DNA of 64,000 nucleotides from Bacteroidota bacterium (GCA_024742495.1 JANSYJ010000001.1:310001-374000); one strand, 5' to 3'; counted from the first letter of the stretch, positions 9,220 through 18,039 are shown. Notes: generated by a model not told the origin, from the sequence alone. A program made the numbers and translations.

Positions 9220-9720
9220 ATGCGATCGTTATTACTTTTAATTCTACCCTTAATTTTATTGAGCTCTTGTCAACGCAGCTACAGCACTGATAAAGTGATT
9301 CGCGATAAGGAGAGCCTTCGAAAGTCCATATTTATTAGATCCCAACAGCCTTTAGATTTAAAGGATTGCATTGTGGACCATCAGTATCCTCCTCATTTCC
9401 CGGCCAAATTTTACTGGCGGCGTCCCGACACCACCAATTGGCCTCAAGATCAAAAGCAAAGTTTAATGGCCAAATACCAATTCGACAGTCTTGGAAGGGT
9501 CAGCGCTTACTTTTATCAAGGAAGTGGCTACTCCGCCATTTTTCCAAGGAAATATGACTTTAGTTATCATGAGCAAATTAGCCATCAAATCACCATGGTT
9601 TCCGACCAGAGTAAAGGTCAAGCCTATCAAATTTCCTATGCAGAGGAAGCTTTGAAAATGATTGAATTAGTGGATTCCAATCGCAAGGTTATAGAAGCCT
9701 TTACCGTAGTTAGGGATTAA
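9220..9720 (+). CDS. Unknown lipoprotein, 166 aa
   Basis: Starts with MRSLLLLILPLILLSSCQRS, a lipoprotein signal with lipobox SSC. The mature part is charged and beta-rich with no motif I recognise; segments such as KYQFDSLGRVSAYFYQG resemble the strand-turn repeats found in Bacteroidota lipoproteins. It is expressed with the preceding lipoprotein gene, one base away. Confidence 0.7.
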   Translation: MRSLLLLILPLILLSSCQRSYSTDKVIRDKESLRKSIFIRSQQPLDLKDCIVDHQYPPHFPAKFYWRRPDTTNWPQDQKQSLMAKYQFDSLGRVSAYFYQGSGYSAIFPRKYDFSYHEQISHQITMVSDQSKGQAYQISYAEEALKMIELVDSNRKVIEAFTVVRD

Positions 9721-9789
9721 TGATCAGCAGGCTTGTTCGCATAAATCCTTCCTCCCTTTTTGATTCGATTGAGGTATTATCTTTAGAGC

Positions 9790-10482
9790 ATGAATCTATT
9801 CTTTCTTGCCATTGCTCCAGCGGTGGTTATTATCCTCTACATCTACTTTAAAGATAAGTTTGAAAAGGAGCCTTGGCGCTTATTGAGTAAGAACTTTTTT
9901 CTCGGCGCTAGCCTAAGCATTGCCTTAACCTTAGGGGTCAGTTATTTGCTAAATCCACTTCTTTTTGGCTTAAGCGATAATGCTGTATGGGCGATGTTTA
10001 TTAAAGCCTTTATTGGAGTGGCCTTAGTGGAGGAATTTTCCAAATACTTGGTGGTCCGCTTTGCTGCACAAAGAAATCCGGAGTTTAATGAGGCCTTTGA
10101 TGGAATTGTATATGCCGTGATGGTTTCCATGGGCTTTGCCACTTTAGAAAACATACTTTACGTTTATAATTATGGTGCCGAAACCGGCATTTTACGTGCT
10201 TTTACCGCCGTTCCGGCCCATGCCAGTTTTGGAATACTAATGGGCTTCTTTATGGGTAAAGCCAAGTTTAGCAAATTTCGCTGGGGCTATAATATGCTAG
10301 GCCTTTTGGCGGCCACTCTTTTTCATGGGGCTTATGACTTTTTCCTCTTTATCCATTGGATACCGGGAATTACCATAGGCGCTTTTGCATCCCTAGCCCT
10401 CGGGCTCTTTCTCTCTAATCGGGCGATAAAAAGCCATCAGAAAAATTCTATCTTCCGCAAAGACTCTGGTTTGTCCCTCTAA
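9790..10482 (+). CDS. PrsW-type intramembrane metalloprotease
   Basis: A 230-residue polytopic protein with the PrsW/CPBP-like motif set: VEEFSKY with adjacent Glu81-Glu82, FDGIVYAVMVSMGFATLEN ending in Glu120-Asn121, the His of PAHASFGILMG (His144) and the His of HGAYDFFLF. These acidic and His residues in membrane helices form the presumed metal site. In Bacillus, PrsW cleaves the anti-sigma factor RsiW; no anti-sigma factor is adjacent here, so the substrate is unknown. The N-terminal KDKFEKEPWR between the first two helices is typical of the family. Confidence 0.85.
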   Translation: MNLFFLAIAPAVVIILYIYFKDKFEKEPWRLLSKNFFLGASLSIALTLGVSYLLNPLLFGLSDNAVWAMFIKAFIGVALVEEFSKYLVVRFAAQRNPEFNEAFDGIVYAVMVSMGFATLENILYVYNYGAETGILRAFTAVPAHASFGILMGFFMGKAKFSKFRWGYNMLGLLAATLFHGAYDFFLFIHWIPGITIGAFASLALGLFLSNRAIKSHQKNSIFRKDSGLSL

Positions 10483-10500
10483 AATTAAAAAACCTCCATT

Positions 10501-11355
10501 ATGAAAATCGCTGTATGCTCCGCTAGCGGACAATTAGGAAGTGCCATCGTTAATCAGCTAAAAGCTCAAATTGGTGCGGAGCAGGTAATTGGTATTGCAC
10601 GAACACCCGCCAAAGCCGAGAAACTGGGGATTGAGATTCGCAAAGGCGACTACAACAGTTTGGAAGAATTTAAAGTTGCGCTGAAAGGAGTAAACAAAGT
10701 CCTTTTGGTATCGGGCATGGATGCCCCGGAAAAGCGAATTCCCCAGCATAGAAATGTAATTGAAGCCGCCGTCTATAATGGGGTGGGAAAAATCGTGTAC
10801 ACCAGCATCATTGGTGCTGAAAAAGATACCGCCTTCAGCCCTATTGTACAGAGTAACCGGCAAACCGAGGAGGATGTTAAAAACTCGGGACTTAGCTATG
10901 CCATTGGCAGAAATGGGATTTACATAGAACCCGATTTAGAGTACATCGAAACCTATAAAAAAGAAGGTGGGATTCGAAATTGTGCTGGAGATGGTAAATG
11001 CGTGTACACCAGTCGCGATGAATTGGCTTTTGCCTACAGTCGGCTATTATTACATGATCAATTGGAAGGCAAGAGCTATAATTTATGCGGGCCTGCAATT
11101 TCTCAGGCCGAGCTGGCCGTGCTAATAAATGAGGTGTATAAGACCAATTTAAATTTCCAATCGGTTTCCGTTGAAAGCTATAGACGCGAAAGGCAGGCCG
11201 CTCTTGGCGATTTCCTGGGTACGGTAATCGCTGGGATTTACGAAGGGATTCGCAATGGAGCCAATGATGTTCCATCGAATTACGCCACAGTGGCCGGAAG
11301 AGCGCATAAAAGCATTTTGGAGATCGTAAGGGATTTTTATCAGTGCCAAAATTAG
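10501..11355 (+). CDS. NmrA/QorB-type NAD(P)-binding oxidoreductase
   Basis: A 284-residue atypical short-chain dehydrogenase. The N-terminal Rossmann motif reads SASGQLGSAIV (GxxGxxG variant), followed by ARTPAKAEKLGIEIRKGDY, the pattern of QorB-like proteins, and KIVYTSIIGAEKD in place of the classical YxxxK site. QorB reduces quinones with NADPH, while NmrA binds the cofactor as a redox sensor; the sequence does not decide between them. The last four bases overlap the convergent ABM-domain gene. Confidence 0.8.
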   Translation: MKIAVCSASGQLGSAIVNQLKAQIGAEQVIGIARTPAKAEKLGIEIRKGDYNSLEEFKVALKGVNKVLLVSGMDAPEKRIPQHRNVIEAAVYNGVGKIVYTSIIGAEKDTAFSPIVQSNRQTEEDVKNSGLSYAIGRNGIYIEPDLEYIETYKKEGGIRNCAGDGKCVYTSRDELAFAYSRLLLHDQLEGKSYNLCGPAISQAELAVLINEVYKTNLNFQSVSVESYRRERQAALGDFLGTVIAGIYEGIRNGANDVPSNYATVAGRAHKSILEIVRDFYQCQN

Positions 11356-11705
11356 CCACCCTGCATCTCTAGCCACTTGCCAAATTCCACGCTTTGCTCC
11401 ACTTTGCAGATCATGCTATGGTAGTAATTATACCAGCGTTTTGCCCCTTGGTTTTTAGCTTTTAGGTGTCCCTGATGTTGACGCCATTTTTCAATCGCAT
11501 CTTGATCTCGCCAATAGGAGATGAAGATTCCCGTTTTTTCATCGCCCTTGGAGGAATAACCCAAAAAGCCTTCAACCTTATGCGATTCACGCATCATCTC
11601 GGCGTCGGTCTCCGTATAATTTTCCAGATCCTCGGATTTCTGAGAAATGAAAATAACGGCATAGAATGGCGCTTCGGGAGCGGCCTTATGCCAATGCGTA
11701 ATCAT
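11352..11705 (-). CDS. Antibiotic biosynthesis monooxygenase (ABM) domain protein
   Basis: A 117-residue single-domain protein. The order APFYAVIFISQ, ESHKVEGFLGYSS, GIFISYWRDQDAIEKWRQH and the C-terminal WYNYYHSMICKVE is that of dimeric alpha/beta ferredoxin-like ABM proteins (YgiN-like or heme-degrading relatives). No residue shows which substrate it oxidises, if any. It overlaps the convergent QorB-like gene by four bases. Some YgiN-type ABM proteins act on quinones, so a shared quinone theme is conceivable but unproven. Confidence 0.75.
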   Translation of the reverse strand: MITHWHKAAPEAPFYAVIFISQKSEDLENYTETDAEMMRESHKVEGFLGYSSKGDEKTGIFISYWRDQDAIEKWRQHQGHLKAKNQGAKRWYNYYHSMICKVEQSVEFGKWLEMQGG

Positions 11706-11870
11706 AGGCTTGAATTTTAACGTTTAATTTTTGGCAAGTAGGTCATTAGGAAGCGATAAGTCTTCATTGTTTTTAATCCATAAACTATTTCAGTTTCACA
11801 AATCGTTTTTATAAACTTTTCGTGTCGGTTTTTAACGGTAATATGATTTTGTGTCATGTTTATAGTTTGT
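11706..11870. other. Non-coding AT-rich stretch
   Basis: The stretch between the ABM gene start and the attC-like palindrome holds no open frame with supporting features. It presumably carries the promoter of the ABM gene, but no box is convincing. Confidence 0.4.
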
Positions 11871-12005
11871 AGCTAACGGTTTGAATATGTGGCGTTTGGC
11901 ATTTCAACACTCCACTCTTTCAATTTAGTACAATGTTTATTTATTGCTACCATCTTCATATTAAGTGCTATCTGCCAAATGCACTATATTTTTTGTTATA
12001 AGCTG
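11871..12005. repeat. attC-like imperfect palindrome beside an orphan gene
   Basis: A 135-bp imperfect palindrome. Inner arms: ATGTGGCGTTTGGCA (11887-11901) pairs with TGCCAAATGCAC (11973-11984), one base bulged. Outer arms: AGCTAACGGT (11871-11880) faces TGTTATAAGCTG (11994-12005) with looser pairing. It lies directly after the stop codon of the low-GC lipoprotein gene, as attC sites lie after cassette genes. The terminal GTTAGCT on the minus strand is close to, but not exactly, the integron core GTTRRRY. Confidence 0.45.
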
Positions 12006-12009
12006 TTAT

Positions 12010-12600
12010 TTATTCAACTGTTAGTATTGATTCTTTTACATTTTCATCGCATTCCGTTTCTCCTTTAAAATCTATTTTTCCATCTTTATTAAAGTCATCA
12101 ATTTCGGAAATATAAAAGCTTTCACGATAAACACAATTCACATCACCTTTCGCTATCTTGAAAACGGAAATATAAGCATCACAACTCGGATATTGATAGT
12201 CCCAAATTACCATATAGTTTTCAGTATTATTAAACTCTGGAATATATATTTTATCGGAATTAATTCTATTTATAAAATTCTTTTTTGTCCTAACATCCAG
12301 CGTGTATCCAGCGACATCATTGATGACAAAACTTTGTCCAGATGAGAGCTTAATTTTAACTATCGTAAATATTTGTGGATCACCAATCAAGTCTTTAACA
12401 TTTTCCAAAATGATTGTGTCAAGTTTATTATCAAAGTCTAAGTCAATTTGATGCTGTTCAATTACAATAGTTTTGGTTGTATCAATTCCCTCATAATGTG
12501 AAAAGTCACCAATATATTTCACATTTTTTCTTTCTTTCTCTTGTTGAGTACAAGAGAATAAAAACATTCCGACTAATATTATTATTGTTAACTTCTTCAT
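12010..12600 (-). CDS. Unknown lipoprotein, AT-rich, cassette-like
   Basis: A 196-residue protein starting MKKLTIIILVGMFLFSCTQQ, a lipoprotein signal with lipobox FSC (Cys17). The C-terminal half contains DFNKDGKIDF, which resembles an EF-hand-like calcium loop (dockerin or FG-GAP type), and a late Cys. Base composition is clearly more AT-rich than the flanking genes. The gene sits between an attC-like palindrome at its 3' side and a motif AACAGTTGGCTACACGCAAC at its 5' side, and is followed upstream by a dispersed repeat. This suggests recent arrival. Function unknown. Confidence 0.7.
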   Translation of the reverse strand: MKKLTIIILVGMFLFSCTQQEKERKNVKYIGDFSHYEGIDTTKTIVIEQHQIDLDFDNKLDTIILENVKDLIGDPQIFTIVKIKLSSGQSFVINDVAGYTLDVRTKKNFINRINSDKIYIPEFNNTENYMVIWDYQYPSCDAYISVFKIAKGDVNCVYRESFYISEIDDFNKDGKIDFKGETECDENVKESILTVE

Positions 12601-12658
12601 TTCTTTAAAAGCTCATAACAGTTGGCTACACGCAACAGCCCGCGGAGCCTTACATAAA

Positions 12659-12982
12659 GGTTTTGCTGTAAGGGTTAAGCCTATAATAATCTTCCATTTT
12701 GTCTTGACACAACCGAGGGCTTGTCCCGTGCTCACGGGTTCCATTGAAAATTAATGAGACACCCGTAACCGAGGGCCTGCCCGAGCTCACAAGAGTCAAA
12801 AAAATATTAAGCCTTTGTAAAACGAAAAAACAAGTCAAGGCTTGCAAGCTCCCAACCTCAGATTTTCATTAGGCCAAGCTCGGTCGCGGGATCTCCTTCG
12901 GAGCTACGCGATCTCCCTAAGCCCTAATCTCAATCTATCGGCTCCTCGCTCGCTATGCCAGTCTCCTAGCCTTAACTATTCC
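12659..12982 (-). repeat. Dispersed repeat, copy A (minus orientation)
   Basis: Read on the minus strand this copy starts 18 bp after the paaZ stop. Over its first 150 bp it is about 95% identical to copy B at 33881-34151. It carries the hairpin-rich core TCGCGTAGCTCCGAAGGAGA (on the minus strand). It differs from B by a roughly 57-bp insertion that doubles the unit GTGAGCNCGGG...CCCTCGGTT: the two units lie at 12767-12790 and 12711-12735. Short frames across it are not genes. Confidence 0.85.
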
Positions 12983-13000
12983 ACTAAACAATAAGCGCTC

Positions 13001-15049
13001 TTAAGCTTGGTCGATCTTTTTAACCATCGTTAATATGGTGGCTAGAGCAACCGTTTCACCTTCCTCATCGTAAACATCCACATTAAATTTTACGATGCCT
13101 TTGGCGATATCATCTTCACTGCGTTTTTCCTGGTTAATTTTCTCCTTAACGGTGAATTTCACCCCGATGGTCATCCCGGGGTAAACCGGTTTGGTAAAGC
13201 GACATTCATCAATACCATAGTTCAATAAAACCGGTCCTTTCCGCGGATCTACAAACATACCCGCTGCCTTAGAAAGCACATAATAACCATGGGCTACTTT
13301 TCCTTCGAAAATGGTGCCTTCCAATGAAGTGGCATCCACATGCGCATAAAAATTATCGCCACTCACCTGAGCAAAACTAGCGATGTCGGCATCGGTTACG
13401 GTATGTCTGTGGGTGTACACCGTTTCACCTACTTTCAGCTCTTCAAAATGCTTACGGAAAACATGGATTTCCGACTCTGGCCTGGAAGCTCCGGGCTGAT
13501 AGATTTGCGTAATCTCCGTAATAGTATCTGGATGACCCTGGATAGCGGTGCGCTGCAAGTAATGAAGCACGCCTCGTTTGCCGCCCATTTCTTCACCGCC
13601 TCCGGCTCGTCCCGGACCACCATGAGTTAAGAGTGGCATTGGCGATCCATGGCCGGTGCTTTCTTTGGCACTTTTAGCATTTAAAACCAAAATCCTACCG
13701 TGCATATGCGCTGCTTCTACCACAAAGTCGCGCCCAATTTTATCGTCTGCAGTAATAATAGAACTCACCAAGGAGCCCTTACCCATATTGGCAAGCTCTG
13801 CCGCCTCATCAAGGTTTTTATAAGGAATTAAGGTCGATACCGGCCCGAAGCATTCCACTTCATGCACATCGGTATTGCTAAAGGGATTGTCGTTGCGGAA
13901 AAGGGTTGGACTCACAAAGGCGCCTTCTTCCCTTTTGGCTCCCAAAACCTCAAAATCGCGCAGGTCGCCATATACAATCTCCTGAGAGCTTTTTAGGCGT
14001 TCAATATTTTCGGCAAGGCGATCTACTTGTTCCATAGAGGCCAAGGAACCCATGCGGGTTTTCTCATTGCGAGGATCGCCAATGGCGGTGCGCTCTAATC
14101 TTGCAATAAGGGCTTCTTGTACGGCGTCTATTCTGTTTTCGGGCACTAATATGCGGCGAACAGCGGTACACTTTTGACCTGCTTTAGTGGTAATTTCCCT
14201 TTGTACTTCTTTTACAAAAATGTCGAACTCTGGCATGCCTGGCTCCACATCTGTACCTAAAACCGAGGCGTTTAAAGAATCTGCTTCAAGGTTAAAAGTC
14301 ACCGAACGATCGATAATATGTGGCAAGGCTTGCAGCTTTTTACCAGTAGCCGCGGAGCCGGTAAAGGTTACCGTGTCGCCAGTATTTACATGATCTAAAA
14401 TACCCCTTCCCAAGCCTGTTACTAATTGCAGGGCTCCATCGGGTAAAATGCCCGATTTAATTATTTCGCGCACCACATGCTCGGTTAAAAAAGAGGTGTA
14501 TTCCGAAGGTTTTACTACCGCTGGGACACCGGCCATCAGATTCACTGCAATTTTTTCCAGCATGCCCCAAACCGGAAAGTTAAAGGCATTGATGTGGATT
14601 GCGACCCCTCTCTTGGGCACCATAATATGATGACCTATAAAGGAGCCATTTTTTGAAAGCGGCGCATGCGCTCCATCAACGTAATAAGGCAAATCTGGAA
14701 ATTGGCGACGCAAAGAAGCGTTGGCAAAGAGATTTCCAAAGCCTCCTTCAATATCTACCCAAGAATCTATTTTGGTAGCTCCCGTTTTAAAGCTGGTTTC
14801 ATAAAACTGATTCTTAAGCCCATTAAGATGCAGCGCCAGGGCTTTTAGCATTAATCCTCTTTCCTGAAAGGTCATTTTCCGCAAGGCCGGACCGCCCACT
14901 CGGCGACCATATTCCAGTATCGCTTGATAATCGAGGCCGGCACTAGACACTACCCCTATTTCCGTTCCATGAATCGCGTCACGGGCAATGAGTTCAGATC
15001 CTTCTCCGGAGACCCACTCGCCCATTACAAAGTTTTGGATTTGCTGCAT
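13001..15049 (-). CDS. paaZ: PaaZ: oxepin-CoA hydrolase / semialdehyde dehydrogenase
   Basis: A 682-residue bifunctional enzyme of aerobic phenylacetate breakdown. Residues 1 to about 520 are an aldehyde dehydrogenase with Glu in [15 protein letters not shown] and the catalytic Cys294 in GQKCTAVRR, close to Cys295 of the E. coli enzyme. Residues about 535-682 are a MaoC-like (R)-hydratase domain with [10 protein letters not shown] carrying the active Asp and His. It opens oxepin-CoA and oxidises the resulting aldehyde to 3-oxo-5,6-dehydrosuberyl-CoA. The length and domain order are those of full PaaZ. It stands 38 kb from the main paa cluster, alone, with its own promoter. Confidence 0.96.
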   Translation of the reverse strand: MQQIQNFVMGEWVSGEGSELIARDAIHGTEIGVVSSAGLDYQAILEYGRRVGGPALRKMTFQERGLMLKALALHLNGLKNQFYETSFKTGATKIDSWVDIEGGFGNLFANASLRRQFPDLPYYVDGAHAPLSKNGSFIGHHIMVPKRGVAIHINAFNFPVWGMLEKIAVNLMAGVPAVVKPSEYTSFLTEHVVREIIKSGILPDGALQLVTGLGRGILDHVNTGDTVTFTGSAATGKKLQALPHIIDRSVTFNLEADSLNASVLGTDVEPGMPEFDIFVKEVQREITTKAGQKCTAVRRILVPENRIDAVQEALIARLERTAIGDPRNEKTRMGSLASMEQVDRLAENIERLKSSQEIVYGDLRDFEVLGAKREEGAFVSPTLFRNDNPFSNTDVHEVECFGPVSTLIPYKNLDEAAELANMGKGSLVSSIITADDKIGRDFVVEAAHMHGRILVLNAKSAKESTGHGSPMPLLTHGGPGRAGGGEEMGGKRGVLHYLQRTAIQGHPDTITEITQIYQPGASRPESEIHVFRKHFEELKVGETVYTHRHTVTDADIASFAQVSGDNFYAHVDATSLEGTIFEGKVAHGYYVLSKAAGMFVDPRKGPVLLNYGIDECRFTKPVYPGMTIGVKFTVKEKINQEKRSEDDIAKGIVKFNVDVYDEEGETVALATILTMVKKIDQA

Positions 15050-15069
15050 GTTTTCTTTTTTGAGAGGGC

Positions 15070-15100
15070 TAAAGGTACAGTTAGCCGCGGGGCTTTACAA
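15070..15100 (-). promoter_or_regulatory. Promoter of paaZ
   Basis: On the minus strand TTG (15098-15100) and TACCTTTA (15070-15077) are 20 bp apart, matching the Bacteroidota -33/-7 pattern TTTG...TAnnTTTG with one mismatch in the -7 box. The leader to the ATG at 15049 would be about 14 bases. Confidence 0.5.
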
Positions 15101-15208
15101 GTATAGAATTGGACTATTGGCAAGGCTTTGGAATTCAATGACCTTGCCTCAATTTCGAAAATATAAAGGGCCATTAATTGGAAGCGCTAAGAATCATTCC
15201 CCTTTCCC

Positions 15209-15216
15209 TAAATTTG
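15209..15216 (+). promoter_or_regulatory. -7 promoter box before the arylsulfotransferase operon
   Basis: TAAATTTG matches TAnnTTTG at all fixed positions and ends 16 bases before the ATG at 15233. No -33 element at proper spacing is clear. Confidence 0.4.
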
Positions 15217-15232
15217 CCGCTTATTACACCCT

Positions 15233-16519
15233 ATGCAAAAGTTTTTAAGCCGACTATCGGTTTTTATTTTAGTGCTCTTTGGTCTTTCCGTTTTTGGCTG
15301 GCTGGTTAAACATCAGGCGCAAGGCGATCCCTTACTAGGCGATAAAGTGGGTAAGGGCTTAAATGCCTTTGTAGGTTTCCTCGACCTCTTCGAAAAATCG
15401 GTAGAGGAAGTACAAAAACTACCTGAAACCTTTGTGCCCACACCGGCTGATTTTGAAGCGGTAAACAAATTGGAACAAGACCTATTTAGCCTCATCAGCT
15501 ACAGCAATGAAAACAAAGGAAGAAGCGTAGAAATTCGCAACCTGAAGAATGATGAAAGCCTGCACCGTTGGGACATTCCCAATCCTTTTCAGGCTCATGA
15601 TCGCATTATGGATCCCTTATTACTTCCGGGTAAAAAGTTGGTTTATTCTTATAATGGTGTTACGGGTTTGTTTTGTTTAGATTCCGCCGGTAATGAGCTT
15701 TGGAAACAAGATACCATTGCCCATCATCACGGATTAAATTTAGATTCTGCCGGCAATATTTGGGCCTGCTCCTATACCAAGGAAAATGGTGGCTTTATTA
15801 TTTACAAAGGCTTTTACGATTTAGATGGTCGTGAGCTGGTGTATATAGACAATACCCTAAGTCTGCTAAATGCAGAAAACGGCCGGATACTTTTTCACAA
15901 ATCCATTTCTGAGATTTTGGTGGAAAATGGTTTGGAAAACCTTTTAGTGAAATCGGCCAATATTGAAGATCCCATTCACCTAAATGATGTGCAACCCGCG
16001 CTTAAAACCACAGAATGGTATAAGGAAGGCGACGTGTTTATGAGCTTTAGAAATTGCTCGGCCATCATGCACTATCGTCCCGCTACCAATAAAGTTATTC
16101 GCCTTATCGAGGGTTTGTTTTACTCCCAACACGATATTGATTTCTTAAACGATAGCACCATTATCTTCTTCAATAATAATTCGCATACCCATTGGTCTGG
16201 TCGACCAGGAAACTGGCGGGTGGCGGATACCCGAATTGATGCCGGTGATTTTTATTCCAACACCATGGCCTACGACCTTAAAAGAGATAGCCTCTACTAT
16301 TACGAAAAGGAGGCTTATATGGAAAATAACATCCACACCTTTACCGAGGGTATGCAGGAAGTTTTAGCCGACGGAAGTTTGTGGATTGAAGAACAAAATA
16401 GCGGCAGGCTGTGGGTAATAAAAGACGGCGAGGTGATCTATAAAAACGTATTCCCTTCTCATCATGAAGGTCATCATCACTTGCCAAACTGGACCCGAAT
16501 CTTAACTTCGCAACCATGA
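15233..16519 (+). CDS. ASST-like arylsulfotransferase family protein
   Basis: A 428-residue protein with one N-terminal membrane anchor (about residues 6-24) and a long beta-propeller-like part. His-rich landmarks fit the arylsulfate sulfotransferase fold: AHHHGLNLDSAGNIW near residue 165, HLNDVQP near 250, a SFRNCSAIM segment near 275 and QHDIDFLNDSTIIFFNN near 300. In ASST a His carries the sulfo group during PAPS-independent transfer between phenols. The C-terminal SHHEGHHHLPNW is an unusual His cluster that might bind metal. The ATG of the next gene overlaps this stop by four bases (ATGA), and the third gene is a PAPS-type sulfotransferase, so a sulfation role is likely. Confidence 0.72.
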   Translation: MQKFLSRLSVFILVLFGLSVFGWLVKHQAQGDPLLGDKVGKGLNAFVGFLDLFEKSVEEVQKLPETFVPTPADFEAVNKLEQDLFSLISYSNENKGRSVEIRNLKNDESLHRWDIPNPFQAHDRIMDPLLLPGKKLVYSYNGVTGLFCLDSAGNELWKQDTIAHHHGLNLDSAGNIWACSYTKENGGFIIYKGFYDLDGRELVYIDNTLSLLNAENGRILFHKSISEILVENGLENLLVKSANIEDPIHLNDVQPALKTTEWYKEGDVFMSFRNCSAIMHYRPATNKVIRLIEGLFYSQHDIDFLNDSTIIFFNNNSHTHWSGRPGNWRVADTRIDAGDFYSNTMAYDLKRDSLYYYEKEAYMENNIHTFTEGMQEVLADGSLWIEEQNSGRLWVIKDGEVIYKNVFPSHHEGHHHLPNWTRILTSQP

Positions 16520-16662
16520 TCGCTCCATTACTTTACATCGGGCCGGGCATGGGAACCGGCGCCATCATTTTAGTTTTACTAATTGGTGCTTTAGTCCTGT
16601 TTTCCTTGGGCTATATTATTTACCTCCGCATAAAGCGCTTGGGAAAAAAGAAAAATAAGTAA
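16516..16662 (+). CDS. 48-residue membrane micro-protein in sulfotransferase operon
   Basis: The frame starts with ATG overlapping the previous stop (ATGA) and ends with TAA directly before the ATG at 16663, so it is coupled on both sides, which is strong support for a real gene. It begins MIAPLLYIGPGMGTGAII, has one membrane segment (about residues 14-37) and a basic tail ending RIKRLGKKKNK. A YIGPG-type motif followed by a single helix occurs in small membrane proteins of unknown role near polysaccharide or sulfatase genes. It could anchor or link the two enzymes encoded on either side; that is inference. Confidence 0.75.
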   Translation: MIAPLLYIGPGMGTGAIILVLLIGALVLFSLGYIIYLRIKRLGKKKNK

Positions 16663-18039
16663 ATGACTTATTACCTCACCGTTTTCGTCGGAGGCCTGCT
16701 TGCCTTTGGGCTCATTCGTTGGGGTAGAGGAAGTTTTTACCGTTTAGCGCTAAGCAGCACCGGCGTTTTGAACGTTATGCTCGGCAATCAAGATGAGGAT
16801 GAAAAACTGGAGGAACTTCAGCGGGAAACCCTAAAGCTCATCATCCGACTTTTCACCTTTATTGGCCTGGTTCTAGCTGCGGGCTTGCTATTTTGGCTTT
16901 TGCTATATGCCTACGAAAATCTTTTCGCTGCTGCGGATGGAAATGCCCTTCCAAGTTTAGATTCCTGGCAAAGCATTTTAGCCCTCTCCTTAGGTGCCAC
17001 GGTTCCCTTTATTATCCCATTTAAAAAATCGCCTTCCGATTATTCCGAGCTGGCTATGCTTTTACATCGTATGGTGCTCAATAATTATCAATTAGGCTGG
17101 AAACTTCATCAGCGAGAGCTAAAAAAACACAAACAAGAAGGGCCTAAAGATTTTGTGATTGTAAGCGGTTTGGCCCGCGCTGGTACTACCAGTTTTATGA
17201 ATAAATTGGCCGAGGACCCCATCTTTCAAAGCCTTAACTATTCCAATATGCCCTTCTTATTGGCGCCAAATACTTGGTCCAAGTTTAGTAAATCCAAATC
17301 TGGCAATACCAAAGAGCGCAGTCATAAGGATGGTATTCAAATAGGCATGGATTCCAATGAAGCCCTAGAAGAATACTTTTGGAAGGCCCTGGCAAATGAT
17401 CGCTTTATTGAGCCTGAATACCTGAAGGAATACAGCCTTTCGGCAGATGAAATTCAAAGTTACCTCGATTATCAAAGCATTATTCGCCAAGAGCAGTCGC
17501 AGCTTTATTTGGCCAAGAATAACAACTTTCTACTGCGCTATGCCTCCTTAAGGGAAGAGCTTAAAGACTTCAGCCTCATCTTACTCTTTCGACAACCCTT
17601 GTCGCATGCCGCCTCCTTACTCGAAAAGCATCTGCAGTATTGCAAACTTCAGAAGGAAGACCCCTTTGTTTTGGAGTATATGGATTGGCTCGGCCACCAT
17701 GAGTTTGGTTTACATCAAAAAGCGTTTTTATTTGGAGAAGGCGCCTTGATTGAAGGAGATAAAAGCAGTTTAAACTACTGGTTGCAGCAATGGATAAACT
17801 ATTACCAGTATGCCCTGAGCTTTGAAGATGAAAATCTACTTTTTGTGGCTTATGAAGACTATTGTTCGGCCCCAGTAATGGCCTTAAATCGCGTGCGAAA
17901 GCACTTAGGCTTTTCAGCCTTAAAATCCGAAATTCCAGCCTATACCGCAGAACGCAATGTGGAAGGCAATTTTGATACTGCCCTGCTAAATCAGGCTTTA
18001 AGCCTTTATAAAAAGCTCCAAGCACGAGCATCAGAATAA
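16663..18039 (+). CDS. Membrane-anchored P-loop sulfotransferase
   Basis: A 458-residue protein with hydrophobic segments at about residues 3-20, 62-88 and 104-118, then a cytoplasmic sulfotransferase domain. The 5'-phosphosulfate-binding loop is VSGLARAGTTSFMNKLA (about residue 168), and a likely 3'-phosphate-binding segment is LLFRQPLSHAASLL (about residue 306), both typical of PAPS-dependent enzymes. The acceptor is unknown: glycan, lipid or tyrosine are possible. It begins directly after the micro-protein stop and belongs to the ASST operon. Confidence 0.78.
   Translation: MTYYLTVFVGGLLAFGLIRWGRGSFYRLALSSTGVLNVMLGNQDEDEKLEELQRETLKLIIRLFTFIGLVLAAGLLFWLLLYAYENLFAAADGNALPSLDSWQSILALSLGATVPFIIPFKKSPSDYSELAMLLHRMVLNNYQLGWKLHQRELKKHKQEGPKDFVIVSGLARAGTTSFMNKLAEDPIFQSLNYSNMPFLLAPNTWSKFSKSKSGNTKERSHKDGIQIGMDSNEALEEYFWKALANDRFIEPEYLKEYSLSADEIQSYLDYQSIIRQEQSQLYLAKNNNFLLRYASLREELKDFSLILLFRQPLSHAASLLEKHLQYCKLQKEDPFVLEYMDWLGHHEFGLHQKAFLFGEGALIEGDKSSLNYWLQQWINYYQYALSFEDENLLFVAYEDYCSAPVMALNRVRKHLGFSALKSEIPAYTAERNVEGNFDTALLNQALSLYKKLQARASE

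Noticed and set aside
10892-11359. 155-residue minus-strand frame inside the NmrA/QorB gene
   Set aside because: A shadow of the plus-strand gene; composition is rich in Arg, His, Ser and Trp as expected for an antisense frame.
12650-12847. 65-residue minus-strand frame in dispersed repeat A
   Set aside because: It runs across the inserted hairpin unit that is missing from copy B, so it is not a conserved gene.
17576-18031. 151-residue minus-strand frame inside the sulfotransferase gene
   Set aside because: It overlaps a well-supported gene fully, has no recognisable motif and no start context.
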